30,633 nt of DNA from Cellulomonadaceae bacterium (GTDB taxonomy: Bacteria; Actinomycetota; Actinomycetes; Actinomycetales; Cellulomonadaceae): contig JAITCS010000112.1 of the NCBI GenBank assembly GCA_031282935.1, positions 1 through 30,633 on the forward strand, in the 5' to 3' direction. A program made the position numbers and the translations under genes. Each line of letters opens with the position of its first letter. Positions within the stretch are counted from its first letter, which is position 1. Below the pieces are notes generated by a model that saw nothing but the letters and a program-made list of their open reading frames with translations, was not told where the DNA came from and ran no database searches. Below are positions 21,576-27,606 of the stretch, piece after piece.

Positions 21576-21648
21576 ACGTTGCCGATATTGGATTCTGGGT
21601 TATTTGGCGCGGTTCTTGCCAAACCTTCTTGCGACGGCTAGCGTCGGG

Positions 21649-21819
21649 TTAGTTTGGCACTACCTTGAGCAGGGCGTCACGCAACGCCTGCGCCTCGGTG
21701 GCGTTCAACTCGACCACCATGCGACCGCCGCCCTCCAGCGGAATCCGCATGATAAAGCCCTTGGTTTCCTTGGTGACCTCCATCGGGCCGTCGCCCGTGC
21801 GCGGCTTCATCGCTGCCAT
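21649..21819 (-). CDS. DUF3117 family small protein
   Basis: This 56-residue protein begins MAAMKPRTGDGPMEVTKE and continues with FIMRIPLEGGGRMVVELNATEAQAL, the conserved DUF3117 pattern found almost only in Actinomycetota. Its function is unknown. The length is the family's usual length. The ATG at 21819 has an AAGGGTGA ribosome site 7 bases upstream, which supports this start. A TACAAT box about 63 bases upstream is a good promoter candidate. It lies 85 bp before trpS in the same direction, but trpS seems to have its own promoter. Confidence 0.93.
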   Translation of the reverse strand: MAAMKPRTGDGPMEVTKETKGFIMRIPLEGGGRMVVELNATEAQALRDALLKVVPN

Positions 21820-21882
21820 AGCTCACCCTTTCGCTCTAAACTGGCCAAAGATTTCCGCCAGTGGGCTTCTGCTGTCGCTCAA

Positions 21883-21888
21883 ATTGTA
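21883..21888 (-). promoter_or_regulatory. Candidate -10 box for the DUF3117 gene
   Basis: TACAAT (21888-21883 on the minus strand) is a near-consensus -10 element about 63 bp upstream of the DUF3117 ATG. No clear -35 box is seen 16-18 bp further up. Confidence 0.45.
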
Positions 21889-21954
21889 CCAAACCGGACA
21901 GGCGCGCCCGAGGGTTTGGCGGCAAATAGCGCCCAATTAAGCGGCAAAAGGCGC

Positions 21955-21960
21955 TATGGT
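21955..21960 (+). promoter_or_regulatory. Candidate -10 box for a leaderless DapD-domain transcript
   Basis: TATGGT fits TANNNT and is followed by exactly six bases before the ATG at 21967. GGTGG between them is a weak alternative ribosome site. Confidence 0.35.
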
Positions 21961-21966
21961 GGTGGA

Positions 21967-22467
21967 ATGGCGCAATATCTTGACCTCGTCGCTTGGGGGC
22001 ATGGGTTGGCATCCATCTCCACGCCGCCCGCGCACGACGGGCGGGAACCTGAGGTTTTGGACGTGTGGTACCCGTTCCCGATTCTGGGCAGCCCCGAGCA
22101 GACGCACCCGCCGGTGGGCTTTGAGGCGCCCGAGGTGATCACCGAGGCGGTGGCGGTGGATCAAGCGCGCGGCGTGGAAACGATGGTGCTGTTCACGGTT
22201 TCGCGCATGGATTTGCCCCCGGTTGACGTGGCCGATGTTTATTTGCGCCTTGATTTGTTGGCCTCTGGGTTAGCGGAGCCTGGCACGGTTAACCTGGAAG
22301 GGTACACCGAATTGTTGCCCAACGTGGCGTGGACTGATCTTGGCCCGTGCCTGCCTGCGGATATCGAAAAGGCGGCCGCTTATGCGCGCGCCCACAAAGG
22401 ACATTCTTTGCGGATTGAGAAGGTGTGCCAAGTGCGCCCCAAGCTGCAACAGTATTTGGGAGAATAG
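21967..22467 (+). CDS. Free-standing N-terminal domain of DapD-type tetrahydrodipicolinate N-succinyltransferase
   Basis: The 166-residue product matches the N-terminal domain of actinobacterial DapD: GHGLASI, then VLDVWYPFPILG, then DVADVYLRLDLLASGL, NLEGY, LLPNVAWTDLGPC and a final helix and strand. DapD makes N-succinyl-2-amino-6-oxopimelate in lysine and peptidoglycan precursor synthesis. In DapD this domain leads into a left-handed beta-helix of hexapeptide repeats that holds the active site. Here the frame stops at YLGE and the catalytic part is absent, so succinyltransferase activity is not expected. The ATG at 21967 is chosen because homology starts there; the frame is open further upstream without supporting similarity. 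A TATGGT box six bases upstream suggests a leaderless transcript. The next gene begins 2 bp after the stop. It could be a decayed dapD or a separate regulatory paralogue. Confidence 0.8.
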   Translation: MAQYLDLVAWGHGLASISTPPAHDGREPEVLDVWYPFPILGSPEQTHPPVGFEAPEVITEAVAVDQARGVETMVLFTVSRMDLPPVDVADVYLRLDLLASGLAEPGTVNLEGYTELLPNVAWTDLGPCLPADIEKAAAYARAHKGHSLRIEKVCQVRPKLQQYLGE

Positions 22468-22469
22468 AT

Positions 22470-23033
22470 ATGCAACTTGGTGATGTTCAAGCCCGAGTCC
22501 GAATCGCTTTAACTACTGCGCTCACAAACGAATGGAGTTTGTTCGCGCCCACCACCGGAACTTCTCACCCCTCCGAGCGTTCTATTGCTTTTCATTTAGG
22601 CTGGTGTTTGCGGCCTTTAGTTAATGAATCTTGGGATATTGATTGCGACTATCAGCGGTCGGGAATGGAGTTGGAGCCTTCCATGCAATTCGGGGAGGGC
22701 GTACACCGCGCGCCTGACCTAATTGTACATCGGCGCGGCCGTATTGGCCCCGAGGATAATCTTTTGCTTATTGTGGTTACCGCCGATTTTGTTTCTTCCG
22801 CTGGGAAAGTGCCCACGATAGAGCAGGTTCACGCCACGCAATTACGGTTCGGTTATAGGTATGCGGTTTGGATTGATTTGCAACTGCGCGATGATGGGCT
22901 GGAGGGGCGCGTGCGGCCGGTTTGGCAGTGGTCCACTTTGGAGGAAGGGCCCGAGCGGTCGCCCCACCCCGTTTATTCCTCGCGGGAGTTGAAGGCCATC
23001 ACGGAGGCCATCAAAATGCTGTTCCTCGGCTAG
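22470..23033 (+). CDS. PD-(D/E)XK nuclease-like protein lacking the catalytic E-x-K
   Basis: This 187-residue protein resembles a family of small hypothetical proteins with a restriction-endonuclease-like core. Visible parts are the first-helix Glu E36 in PSERSIAFHLG, the strand WDIDCDYQRSG, the segment APDLIVHRRG with D83, and FGYRYAVWIDL near the end. In active relatives the next strand reads like NLLVIEVK. Here it reads N97-LLLIVVT, so the catalytic Glu and Lys positions are V102 and T104. The protein is therefore probably not a nuclease, or the assignment is wrong. The ATG at 22470 lies 2 bp after the DapD-domain stop, so the two are co-transcribed. No membrane segment or signal peptide is present. 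The cellular role is unknown. Confidence 0.7.
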   Translation: MQLGDVQARVRIALTTALTNEWSLFAPTTGTSHPSERSIAFHLGWCLRPLVNESWDIDCDYQRSGMELEPSMQFGEGVHRAPDLIVHRRGRIGPEDNLLLIVVTADFVSSAGKVPTIEQVHATQLRFGYRYAVWIDLQLRDDGLEGRVRPVWQWSTLEEGPERSPHPVYSSRELKAITEAIKMLFLG

Positions 23034-23049
23034 CGCCAGGTTGACCCGG

Positions 23050-23228
23050 TGGTTTCGACAGGCTCAACCAACGGACTCGGCTAGCGCCCGGTTAAGGCTG
23101 ACGCGGTGGTTTCGACAGGCTCAACCAACGGACCGGGCTGACGCGGTGGTTTCGACAGGCGGGCGCGCGGTTTATCGCGCGTCAACCAACGGACCAAGCT
23201 GACGCGGTGGTTTCGACAGGCTCAACCA
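23050..23228 (+). repeat. Array of four dispersed-repeat copies, one interrupted
   Basis: Exact copies of the 21-bp element (core GGTTTCGACAGGCTCAACC) lie at 23050-23070, 23107-23127 and 23208-23228. A fourth, at 23147-23188, is split by 21 extra bases (23161-23181) that hold the hairpin CGCGCG-GTTTAT-CGCGCG. The copies sit in longer shared units (GACGCGGTGG before, ACGGAC after). The array fills most of the spacer between the nuclease-like gene and the membrane protein gene. Translated, the element gives V-V-S-T-G-S-T or V-E-P-V-E-T on the other strand. Confidence 0.85.
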
Positions 23229-23247
23229 ACGCGTATAGGATTAGCGC

Positions 23248-23814
23248 ATGGCCGAAAAAGTGGCTCTGCGCACCAAGGTTTTGGGTGTAATTAGCCAACT
23301 CTGGGCCGGATTCATGATGAATGCGGTGTTGCAGATACTGATCAGCGCCGTGTTTCGGGCTGTGGGGGTCAACCCTGACGGCACTTTTTGGATTTCGCCA
23401 ACCACCGTAGATTCCGTGTGGATAGTGGGGTTGATTTTCGGCGCCATCATGGGAGTGCTGGCCACCCGTGGGATTGTCAAGGCGGGCAAAGCTCTGATTT
23501 TGGAAGCCGCACACACAGAGGACACCGCCGCCGCACCTGCACCGCCGCAGAGCAAGTGGCTCACCAGGCTGCCCAAAAACACCGCCCTGCTTACCTTAAC
23601 TATCTGCGCTTTGACAATGGCTTTCTCGTATTTTGCCTTACCGTTGCTAATGCGATTGTTCGGCTGGCGAATGTTGAACTATGCTCAATTTATTGTGTTT
23701 ATGACAATTTATGCTTACCTGATGGGAAAGCCGATACAGCACTTGCTTTCTGGGCGCCTAAAGCAGCCGGATTACATCGCATACACCTTGAGCCACGCAG
23801 CAGTTAAGCGCTAA
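23248..23814 (+). CDS. Small integral membrane protein of unknown function
   Basis: The 188-residue product has four likely membrane segments, at about residues 12-36, 48-74, 113-132 and 147-165, and a polar Ala/Pro-rich loop (AAHTEDTAAAPAPPQS) in the middle that splits it into two pairs. No family motif is recognised. The ATG at 23248 is preceded by TATAGGATTAGCGC. The AGGA in this stretch can serve as ribosome site, while TAGGAT six bases before the ATG can also be a -10 box of a leaderless transcript. The gene follows a dispersed-repeat array and converges on gltA with 48 bp between the stops. Function is unknown. Confidence 0.75.
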   Translation: MAEKVALRTKVLGVISQLWAGFMMNAVLQILISAVFRAVGVNPDGTFWISPTTVDSVWIVGLIFGAIMGVLATRGIVKAGKALILEAAHTEDTAAAPAPPQSKWLTRLPKNTALLTLTICALTMAFSYFALPLLMRLFGWRMLNYAQFIVFMTIYAYLMGKPIQHLLSGRLKQPDYIAYTLSHAAVKR

Positions 23815-23862
23815 TCCTGCATCGCTATTCCTGAACGGTTCAGTAATTCCCAAACCGAAAAA

Positions 23863-25242
23863 TTATTCCCGAGGCGCCGCAATTCGTTTCGCGTTTTCAT
23901 CCATAATGCGCTCCGAAACTGGCAGATAATCGCGCTGCGGCTGCCCCACATACAGTTGGCGCGGGCGACCAATCCGAGTATCTGGGTCGTGCGCCATCTC
24001 CCGCCATTGCGCGATCCAACCAGGTGTGCGGCCAAAAGCGAACAGCGGCGTGAACATCGTAGGCGGGAAACCGATGGCCCGATAAATTAGGCCAGTGTAA
24101 AAGTCCACATTTGGATAGAGTTTTCGAGAAGTGAAGTAGTCATCCCCCAAAGCCAACTCTTCCAACTCCCGCGCAATAGCCAAAAGGCCATCATTGGAAC
24201 CGTATTTATCCAAAATGGCGTGCGCGTCTGTCTTAATGATTTTAGCGCGCGGGTCATAAGATTTGTAAATCCTATGCCCAAAGCCCATCAAACGCACGCC
24301 GTCCTTTTTATCCTTCACCTTTGCCACAAACGACTTTACGGAATCCTCCCCGTTAGCGATTTGGTTGAGCATGTTCAGCACGGCCTCATTCGCCCCCCCG
24401 TGCGCCGGGCCGGACAACGCCCCAATACCCGCCGCGACCGAGGCATAAACCGAGGCGTTTGACGACCCAACCAGCCGCACTGTGGAGGTGGAACAGTTCT
24501 GCTCATGGTCGGCATGGAGAATCAGCAGCTTATCTAGAATTCTGACCAATTCCGGCTCGCTGTCGAATGTTTCATATGGCACGGCAAAGCACATGCGCAT
24601 AAAGTCTTCGACATAACTGCGGCTTTTGTCAGGGTACAAGAAGGGCTTAGAACTCATTGCCTTAAAGACATATGAGGTAATGGTACGAATCTTTGCCAAA
24701 ATCAGTGTGGTGGCTAAGTCAATCTGATCCTCATCACGGGGATTTAGCGATTCCGGGTAAAAGGTTTCCAGCGCACTCATCGCAGATGCCATCATAGCCA
24801 TCGGGTGTGCCGTCTTGGGGAACGCGTTTAGCAGGGCGCGGTAATTTTCTGGCAATAAAGTGTGCCGATTTACTTGTTGCGAAAAACGCTTTAGCACTTG
24901 TTCCGTGGGCAATTCGCCGTAAATCAACAGGTAGGCCACTTCCAAGAAACTCGAATTAGCTGCAAGTTGCTCAATCGGATATCCTCGGTAACGTAAAATG
25001 CCGTTATCGCCGTCCACAAAACTAACAGCAGATTCCACCGCCGCCGTATTCATAAAACCCGGATCAAAAGTAACCATATTGGTTTCCTTGAGCAGGTTAT
25101 CAACCTCAACGCCAGCCGGACCCTCAGCCACCTTGATAACGGGCAGCGCAATGCGGGCACTCGGCGTTTCCAGCCAGGCGCCCTCCGACTCAACCACGGG
25201 CGCCCCCGATTCGGCAGCGATCCCGTGCGACAAGTTGACCAT
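23863..25242 (-). CDS. gltA: Citrate synthase
   Basis: This 459-residue enzyme condenses oxaloacetate with acetyl-CoA to citrate, the entry step of the TCA cycle. The catalytic residues are visible: H281 in SGPAHGGANE, H323 in FGHRIYK and D380 in YPNVDFYTG. The substrate segment LHADHEQNCSTSTVR is at 242-256. The length and the sequence match the hexameric type II-like enzymes typical of GltA. The ATG at 25242 has GGGGGT directly before it, and a TAGCAT box ends six bases upstream, which suggests a leaderless transcript. The gene is divergent from a small SH3-like gene, with only 22 bp between the starts. The first 35 residues are poorly conserved, so a slightly later start cannot be excluded. 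Confidence 0.97.
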   Translation of the reverse strand: MVNLSHGIAAESGAPVVESEGAWLETPSARIALPVIKVAEGPAGVEVDNLLKETNMVTFDPGFMNTAAVESAVSFVDGDNGILRYRGYPIEQLAANSSFLEVAYLLIYGELPTEQVLKRFSQQVNRHTLLPENYRALLNAFPKTAHPMAMMASAMSALETFYPESLNPRDEDQIDLATTLILAKIRTITSYVFKAMSSKPFLYPDKSRSYVEDFMRMCFAVPYETFDSEPELVRILDKLLILHADHEQNCSTSTVRLVGSSNASVYASVAAGIGALSGPAHGGANEAVLNMLNQIANGEDSVKSFVAKVKDKKDGVRLMGFGHRIYKSYDPRAKIIKTDAHAILDKYGSNDGLLAIARELEELALGDDYFTSRKLYPNVDFYTGLIYRAIGFPPTMFTPLFAFGRTPGWIAQWREMAHDPDTRIGRPRQLYVGQPQRDYLPVSERIMDENAKRIAAPRE

Positions 25243-25248
25243 ACCCCC

Positions 25249-25258
25249 ATGCTACCTT
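25249..25258. promoter_or_regulatory. Divergent promoter with overlapping -10 boxes (gltA / SH3-like gene)
   Basis: On the minus strand TAGCAT (25254-25249) is six bases from the gltA ATG. On the plus strand TACCTT (25253-25258) is six bases from the GTG at 25265. Both fit TANNNT, they share two base pairs, and both are placed for leaderless transcripts. Neither has a convincing -35 box. Confidence 0.4.
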
Positions 25259-25264
25259 GTTCCC

Positions 25265-25537
25265 GTGAGCGAATCGCCGACCGCGCCTGTGACCCCCGCT
25301 TGGCGCTCATTTCTGCCCGGTGACCGCGTGGTGGTGCGGCAGCGTGTCGCGGGCGAACCCGAGCCCAAATACTCCGATGTCATCGGAATCGTGGTAAATG
25401 TTGGCGCGGATGGACTCATGGTGCGTCGTGACGCCGCTGGCTATCCCGACCAAAGGGAGGTCAGCGTGGCCGGGACCGACATCGTGGCGGCCAAAAATAT
25501 CCCGCCGCGCCCCGTTTCTCGTCGTAGTGCCAAATAG
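25265..25537 (+). CDS. Small SH3-like protein resembling the N-terminal domain of an actinobacterial GNAT acetyltransferase
   Basis: The 90-residue product reads WRSFLPGDRVVVRQRV, then YSDVIGIVVNVGADGLMVRRD, then EVSVAGTDIVAAKNIPPRPV. This is the small beta-barrel that precedes the catalytic domain in a group of actinobacterial GNAT N-acetyltransferases. Here it stands alone, with a Ser/Arg/Lys tail and no acetyl-CoA-binding domain. In those proteins the barrel is annotated as SH3-like and its ligand is not known. The GTG at 25265 is chosen because it keeps the whole domain and a TANNNT box lies six bases before it; upstream codons in this frame run into gltA. It faces away from gltA and converges on tyrA. 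Function is unknown. Confidence 0.7.
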   Translation: MSESPTAPVTPAWRSFLPGDRVVVRQRVAGEPEPKYSDVIGIVVNVGADGLMVRRDAAGYPDQREVSVAGTDIVAAKNIPPRPVSRRSAK

Positions 25538-25583
25538 TATCCGAGGTTTAAGCCGTAATCTGAGTTTTTAGGCCGCTGCCAAC

Positions 25584-25606
25584 CGCACCTTAGGTGTTTA
25601 GGTGCG
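25584..25606. terminator. Possible bidirectional terminator hairpin between the SH3-like gene and tyrA
   Basis: CGCACCT and AGGTGCG form a 7-bp stem with a 9-base loop in the 116-bp spacer between converging genes. There is no T-run directly after it in either direction, so the call rests on position and stem only. Confidence 0.35.
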
Positions 25607-25653
25607 CGGTGCTACCGCGCAGGTGCTCAACGCCCTAGCACAACGTGGCGGTT

Positions 25654-26481
25654 TTAGCGCAATGGGTCGGCCTGATGGAAGAAGGCGGCAGTGTCCTGAC
25701 GGTTTTCAAGTGCCGTGGCTAGGTCGGTCAGGGCGGTGGCGGCGGCGCGGAGTTGTTTGGCAACCTCGTCAGGGTTGGCCTCGACCAGCGCTTTGGTGCG
25801 CTCGGGGTCGGTGTGCGCCACTCTGGTGCCGTCGCGGAAGGAGCCAGCGGCCAGGCTCAGCGCCAAGTCGCGGTGGGGTGATTGGGCGGTTTGGTTCAGC
25901 AGTTGCACGGCGAGCACATGAGGTAGGCCGCTGATGAGAGCCTGTACCTCATCATGGGTAGTGTCAGTGGTTTCAGTTAGGTTGGCCGCAAAAGTTTTCG
26001 TGAGGTATTCGGCCACGGCCTGTTGCCGGTTCGGGTCGCGGGCACCAGTCAGCGCCCAGCGGGCGCCCCGCAAAAGGTCCGCGTCGGCAGCCGCGAAACC
26101 GCTGTGCTCATTGCCCGCCATCGGGTGGGTGGCCACGTAGTGCTCGCCCAAACCCGCCTCGGTCAGGGCCGCGCGCACGGGCGCCTTGACCGAGCCGATG
26201 TCTATCACCGTGGCGGTCGGCTTGATGGCCCGCGCCACCTCGGCGCCCACCTGCCCCATCATCGGAAGAGGCACCGCGAGCACCACCAAATCGGCTGCCG
26301 CCACCGCATCGCCAATGGTTTCCGCCACCTCAATGCCCGCCGCCTCGATCTGATCGCGGTAGCGGCCCGACCTGTTGAAGCCCACCACGCGGTGCCCGCG
26401 CTGCCGCGAGGCTAGGGCCACCGAGCCTCCGATCAGCCCCAACCCGATAACCGCAACGGTGTCGAAACCGCCGGTCACCAC
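25654..26481 (-). CDS. tyrA: Prephenate dehydrogenase
   Basis: This 275-residue enzyme oxidatively decarboxylates prephenate to 4-hydroxyphenylpyruvate for tyrosine synthesis. The N-terminal Rossmann fold has the dinucleotide loop GLGLIGGS at 13-20. The prephenate-site motif H119-P-M-A-G-NEHSGF is present, followed by an all-helical C-terminal domain (ALISGLPHVLAVQL, LAAGSFRDGTRVA). There is no ACT or chorismate mutase domain, so it is a single-function TyrA. It may be an arogenate enzyme; sequence alone does not decide. The GTG at 26481 has a GAGGAA ribosome site a few bases upstream; the next codon is also GTG. It lies 33 bp after pheA and is the last gene of the run. Confidence 0.93.
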   Translation of the reverse strand: MVTGGFDTVAVIGLGLIGGSVALASRQRGHRVVGFNRSGRYRDQIEAAGIEVAETIGDAVAAADLVVLAVPLPMMGQVGAEVARAIKPTATVIDIGSVKAPVRAALTEAGLGEHYVATHPMAGNEHSGFAAADADLLRGARWALTGARDPNRQQAVAEYLTKTFAANLTETTDTTHDEVQALISGLPHVLAVQLLNQTAQSPHRDLALSLAAGSFRDGTRVAHTDPERTKALVEANPDEVAKQLRAAATALTDLATALENRQDTAAFFHQADPLR

Positions 26482-26514
26482 AGCGGTTCCTCGCTCACCA
26501 CAACGCCGCCCCGC

Positions 26515-27606
26515 TCACCACAGCAGCGCCTGGGCCAGCGCGCCCGCCGGGTCGGCGCCCGTCACCGACCCCGGAGGCAGGGAGCCGGGCAGCACGCTGC
26601 CGATGGTGGCGTGATCAGAGTTAGCCAGCCAAACTCCGAGGGTTTTGACGGCATCGCCAGCGGCAAGCAGGTCAGCCAGCAGAGCTCGGCTTTCGGGCTG
26701 CCAAGGCGGAGCGTCGAGGGTGACCACGAATAGGTATTGCCCGTTTTGGCCCTTAAGTGGGCGCGAGAACAGCGAGGACAAGTTTAGTTTGCGGCGCGCG
26801 AACTGTTTGGTTATGCGAGCGAGCACCCCTGGCCCGGTGGCGCGGGGGGTGATAGCTAGCAGAGTGCGCCAGTTTGGCGAGGCAAAGTGTTGGGGTTGCG
26901 CGGTGCTTCTTTTGGCCAACACCAGGAACCGGGTGGCCGCGCCGGGGAAATCCGCCACGTTCTCTTTGAGCACCTGCAAGCCGTACAAGTCACCGCAGAG
27001 CGCCGGTCCAAAAGCGACTTGGTTTGGCGTAATGTCGCGGCAGGCCGCCGCGTTTGAGGCGGCTGGCACCTCGTGCCAACCGTGCGCCCTAGTGTACTGC
27101 CGCACTTGTGCCAGGCCGTGGGGGTGGGCGGTGGCCTCGGTGAGGCTCGGGTCATCCGCCAGGACGGGTTCTTTAGTGAAGGCGGTGAATGTGATGGGCA
27201 GTATCACTTCGCCAATGGCCACCACATCGGTCGAGGCGATCAAACCGTCGAGCGTGGCGAACACTGGGCCTTCCACCGTGTTTTCCACCGCGACCACGCC
27301 TAGGTCGGCCTTGCCTTGGCTGACCGCCGCGAATACTTCGGCTACGGAGGCCACCGGGATTGGGAGCGCTGGCGGATCGGTCTGATTGGTACTTTGCTGC
27401 GGCGCCGTTTCAGGGGTTTGCGCTGCCTCGGCGGCTGCGGCGGCTGCGGTGGTTTCGGTGGCTAGGGTGGTTGAGCCTGTCGAAACCACCCAGACCGGCT
27501 CAACCGCCGCGATGGCCTGGAGTGCCGCCTGGTGCGAGAAAGTCCCCTCCGGCCCCAAAAAAGCCACCGCGCACCCTTGGTGAACCGGATTTACTAACCC
27601 GGCCAT
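26515..27606 (-). CDS. pheA: Prephenate dehydratase with an unusual linker insert
   Basis: This enzyme converts prephenate to phenylpyruvate for phenylalanine synthesis. Motifs are FLGPEGTFSHQAAL (16-29), VVAVENTVEGPV (104-115), HPHGLAQ (161-167), the catalytic T225-R-F227, and a C-terminal ACT regulatory domain at about 248-300. In the ACT domain the phenylalanine-binding ESRP motif reads FSRP. The frame could begin at a GTG at 27615, but the ATG at 27606 shares its first base with the end of the upstream stop (TGATG), so I chose that start (363 aa). Between residues about 36 and 83 lies a low-complexity insert of Thr, Ala, Gln and Pro, where relatives have a short loop. The insert contains an exact copy of the dispersed 21-bp repeat (27468-27488). 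The last 40 residues are Gly/Pro-rich. Confidence 0.95.
   Translation of the reverse strand: MAGLVNPVHQGCAVAFLGPEGTFSHQAALQAIAAVEPVWVVSTGSTTLATETTAAAAAAEAAQTPETAPQQSTNQTDPPALPIPVASVAEVFAAVSQGKADLGVVAVENTVEGPVFATLDGLIASTDVVAIGEVILPITFTAFTKEPVLADDPSLTEATAHPHGLAQVRQYTRAHGWHEVPAASNAAACRDITPNQVAFGPALCGDLYGLQVLKENVADFPGAATRFLVLAKRSTAQPQHFASPNWRTLLAITPRATGPGVLARITKQFARRKLNLSSLFSRPLKGQNGQYLFVVTLDAPPWQPESRALLADLLAAGDAVKTLGVWLANSDHATIGSVLPGSLPPGSVTGADPAGALAQALLW
27468..27488 (-). repeat. Dispersed 21-bp repeat inside pheA
   Basis: An exact copy of the element, read in the pheA frame as VVSTGSTT (residues 40-47). Pieces resembling further, decayed copies (GGTTTCGGTGG before it, CCGGCTCAACC after it) flank it. 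Confidence 0.8.

Noticed and set aside
21604..21966. Upstream extension of the DapD-domain frame
   Set aside because: The extension runs antisense through the DUF3117 gene, has no DapD similarity, and the homology starts at the ATG at 21967.
23050..23228. Possible CRISPR array
   Set aside because: The spacing is irregular, the between-repeat DNA is itself repeated, the same element occurs alone elsewhere and inside genes, and no cas gene is present.
23388..23807. Alternative plus-strand frame inside the membrane protein gene
   Set aside because: The 23248-23814 frame has clear membrane helices and a supported start; the other is a shifted shadow.
23831..23843. CTGAACGGTTCAG as a terminator between the membrane protein gene and gltA
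   Set aside because: The palindrome has a one-base centre, so it cannot form a proper hairpin loop at full stem length, and no T-run follows.
24998..25264. Upstream extension of the SH3-like frame
   Set aside because: It lies antisense inside gltA, and domain similarity begins only after 25290.
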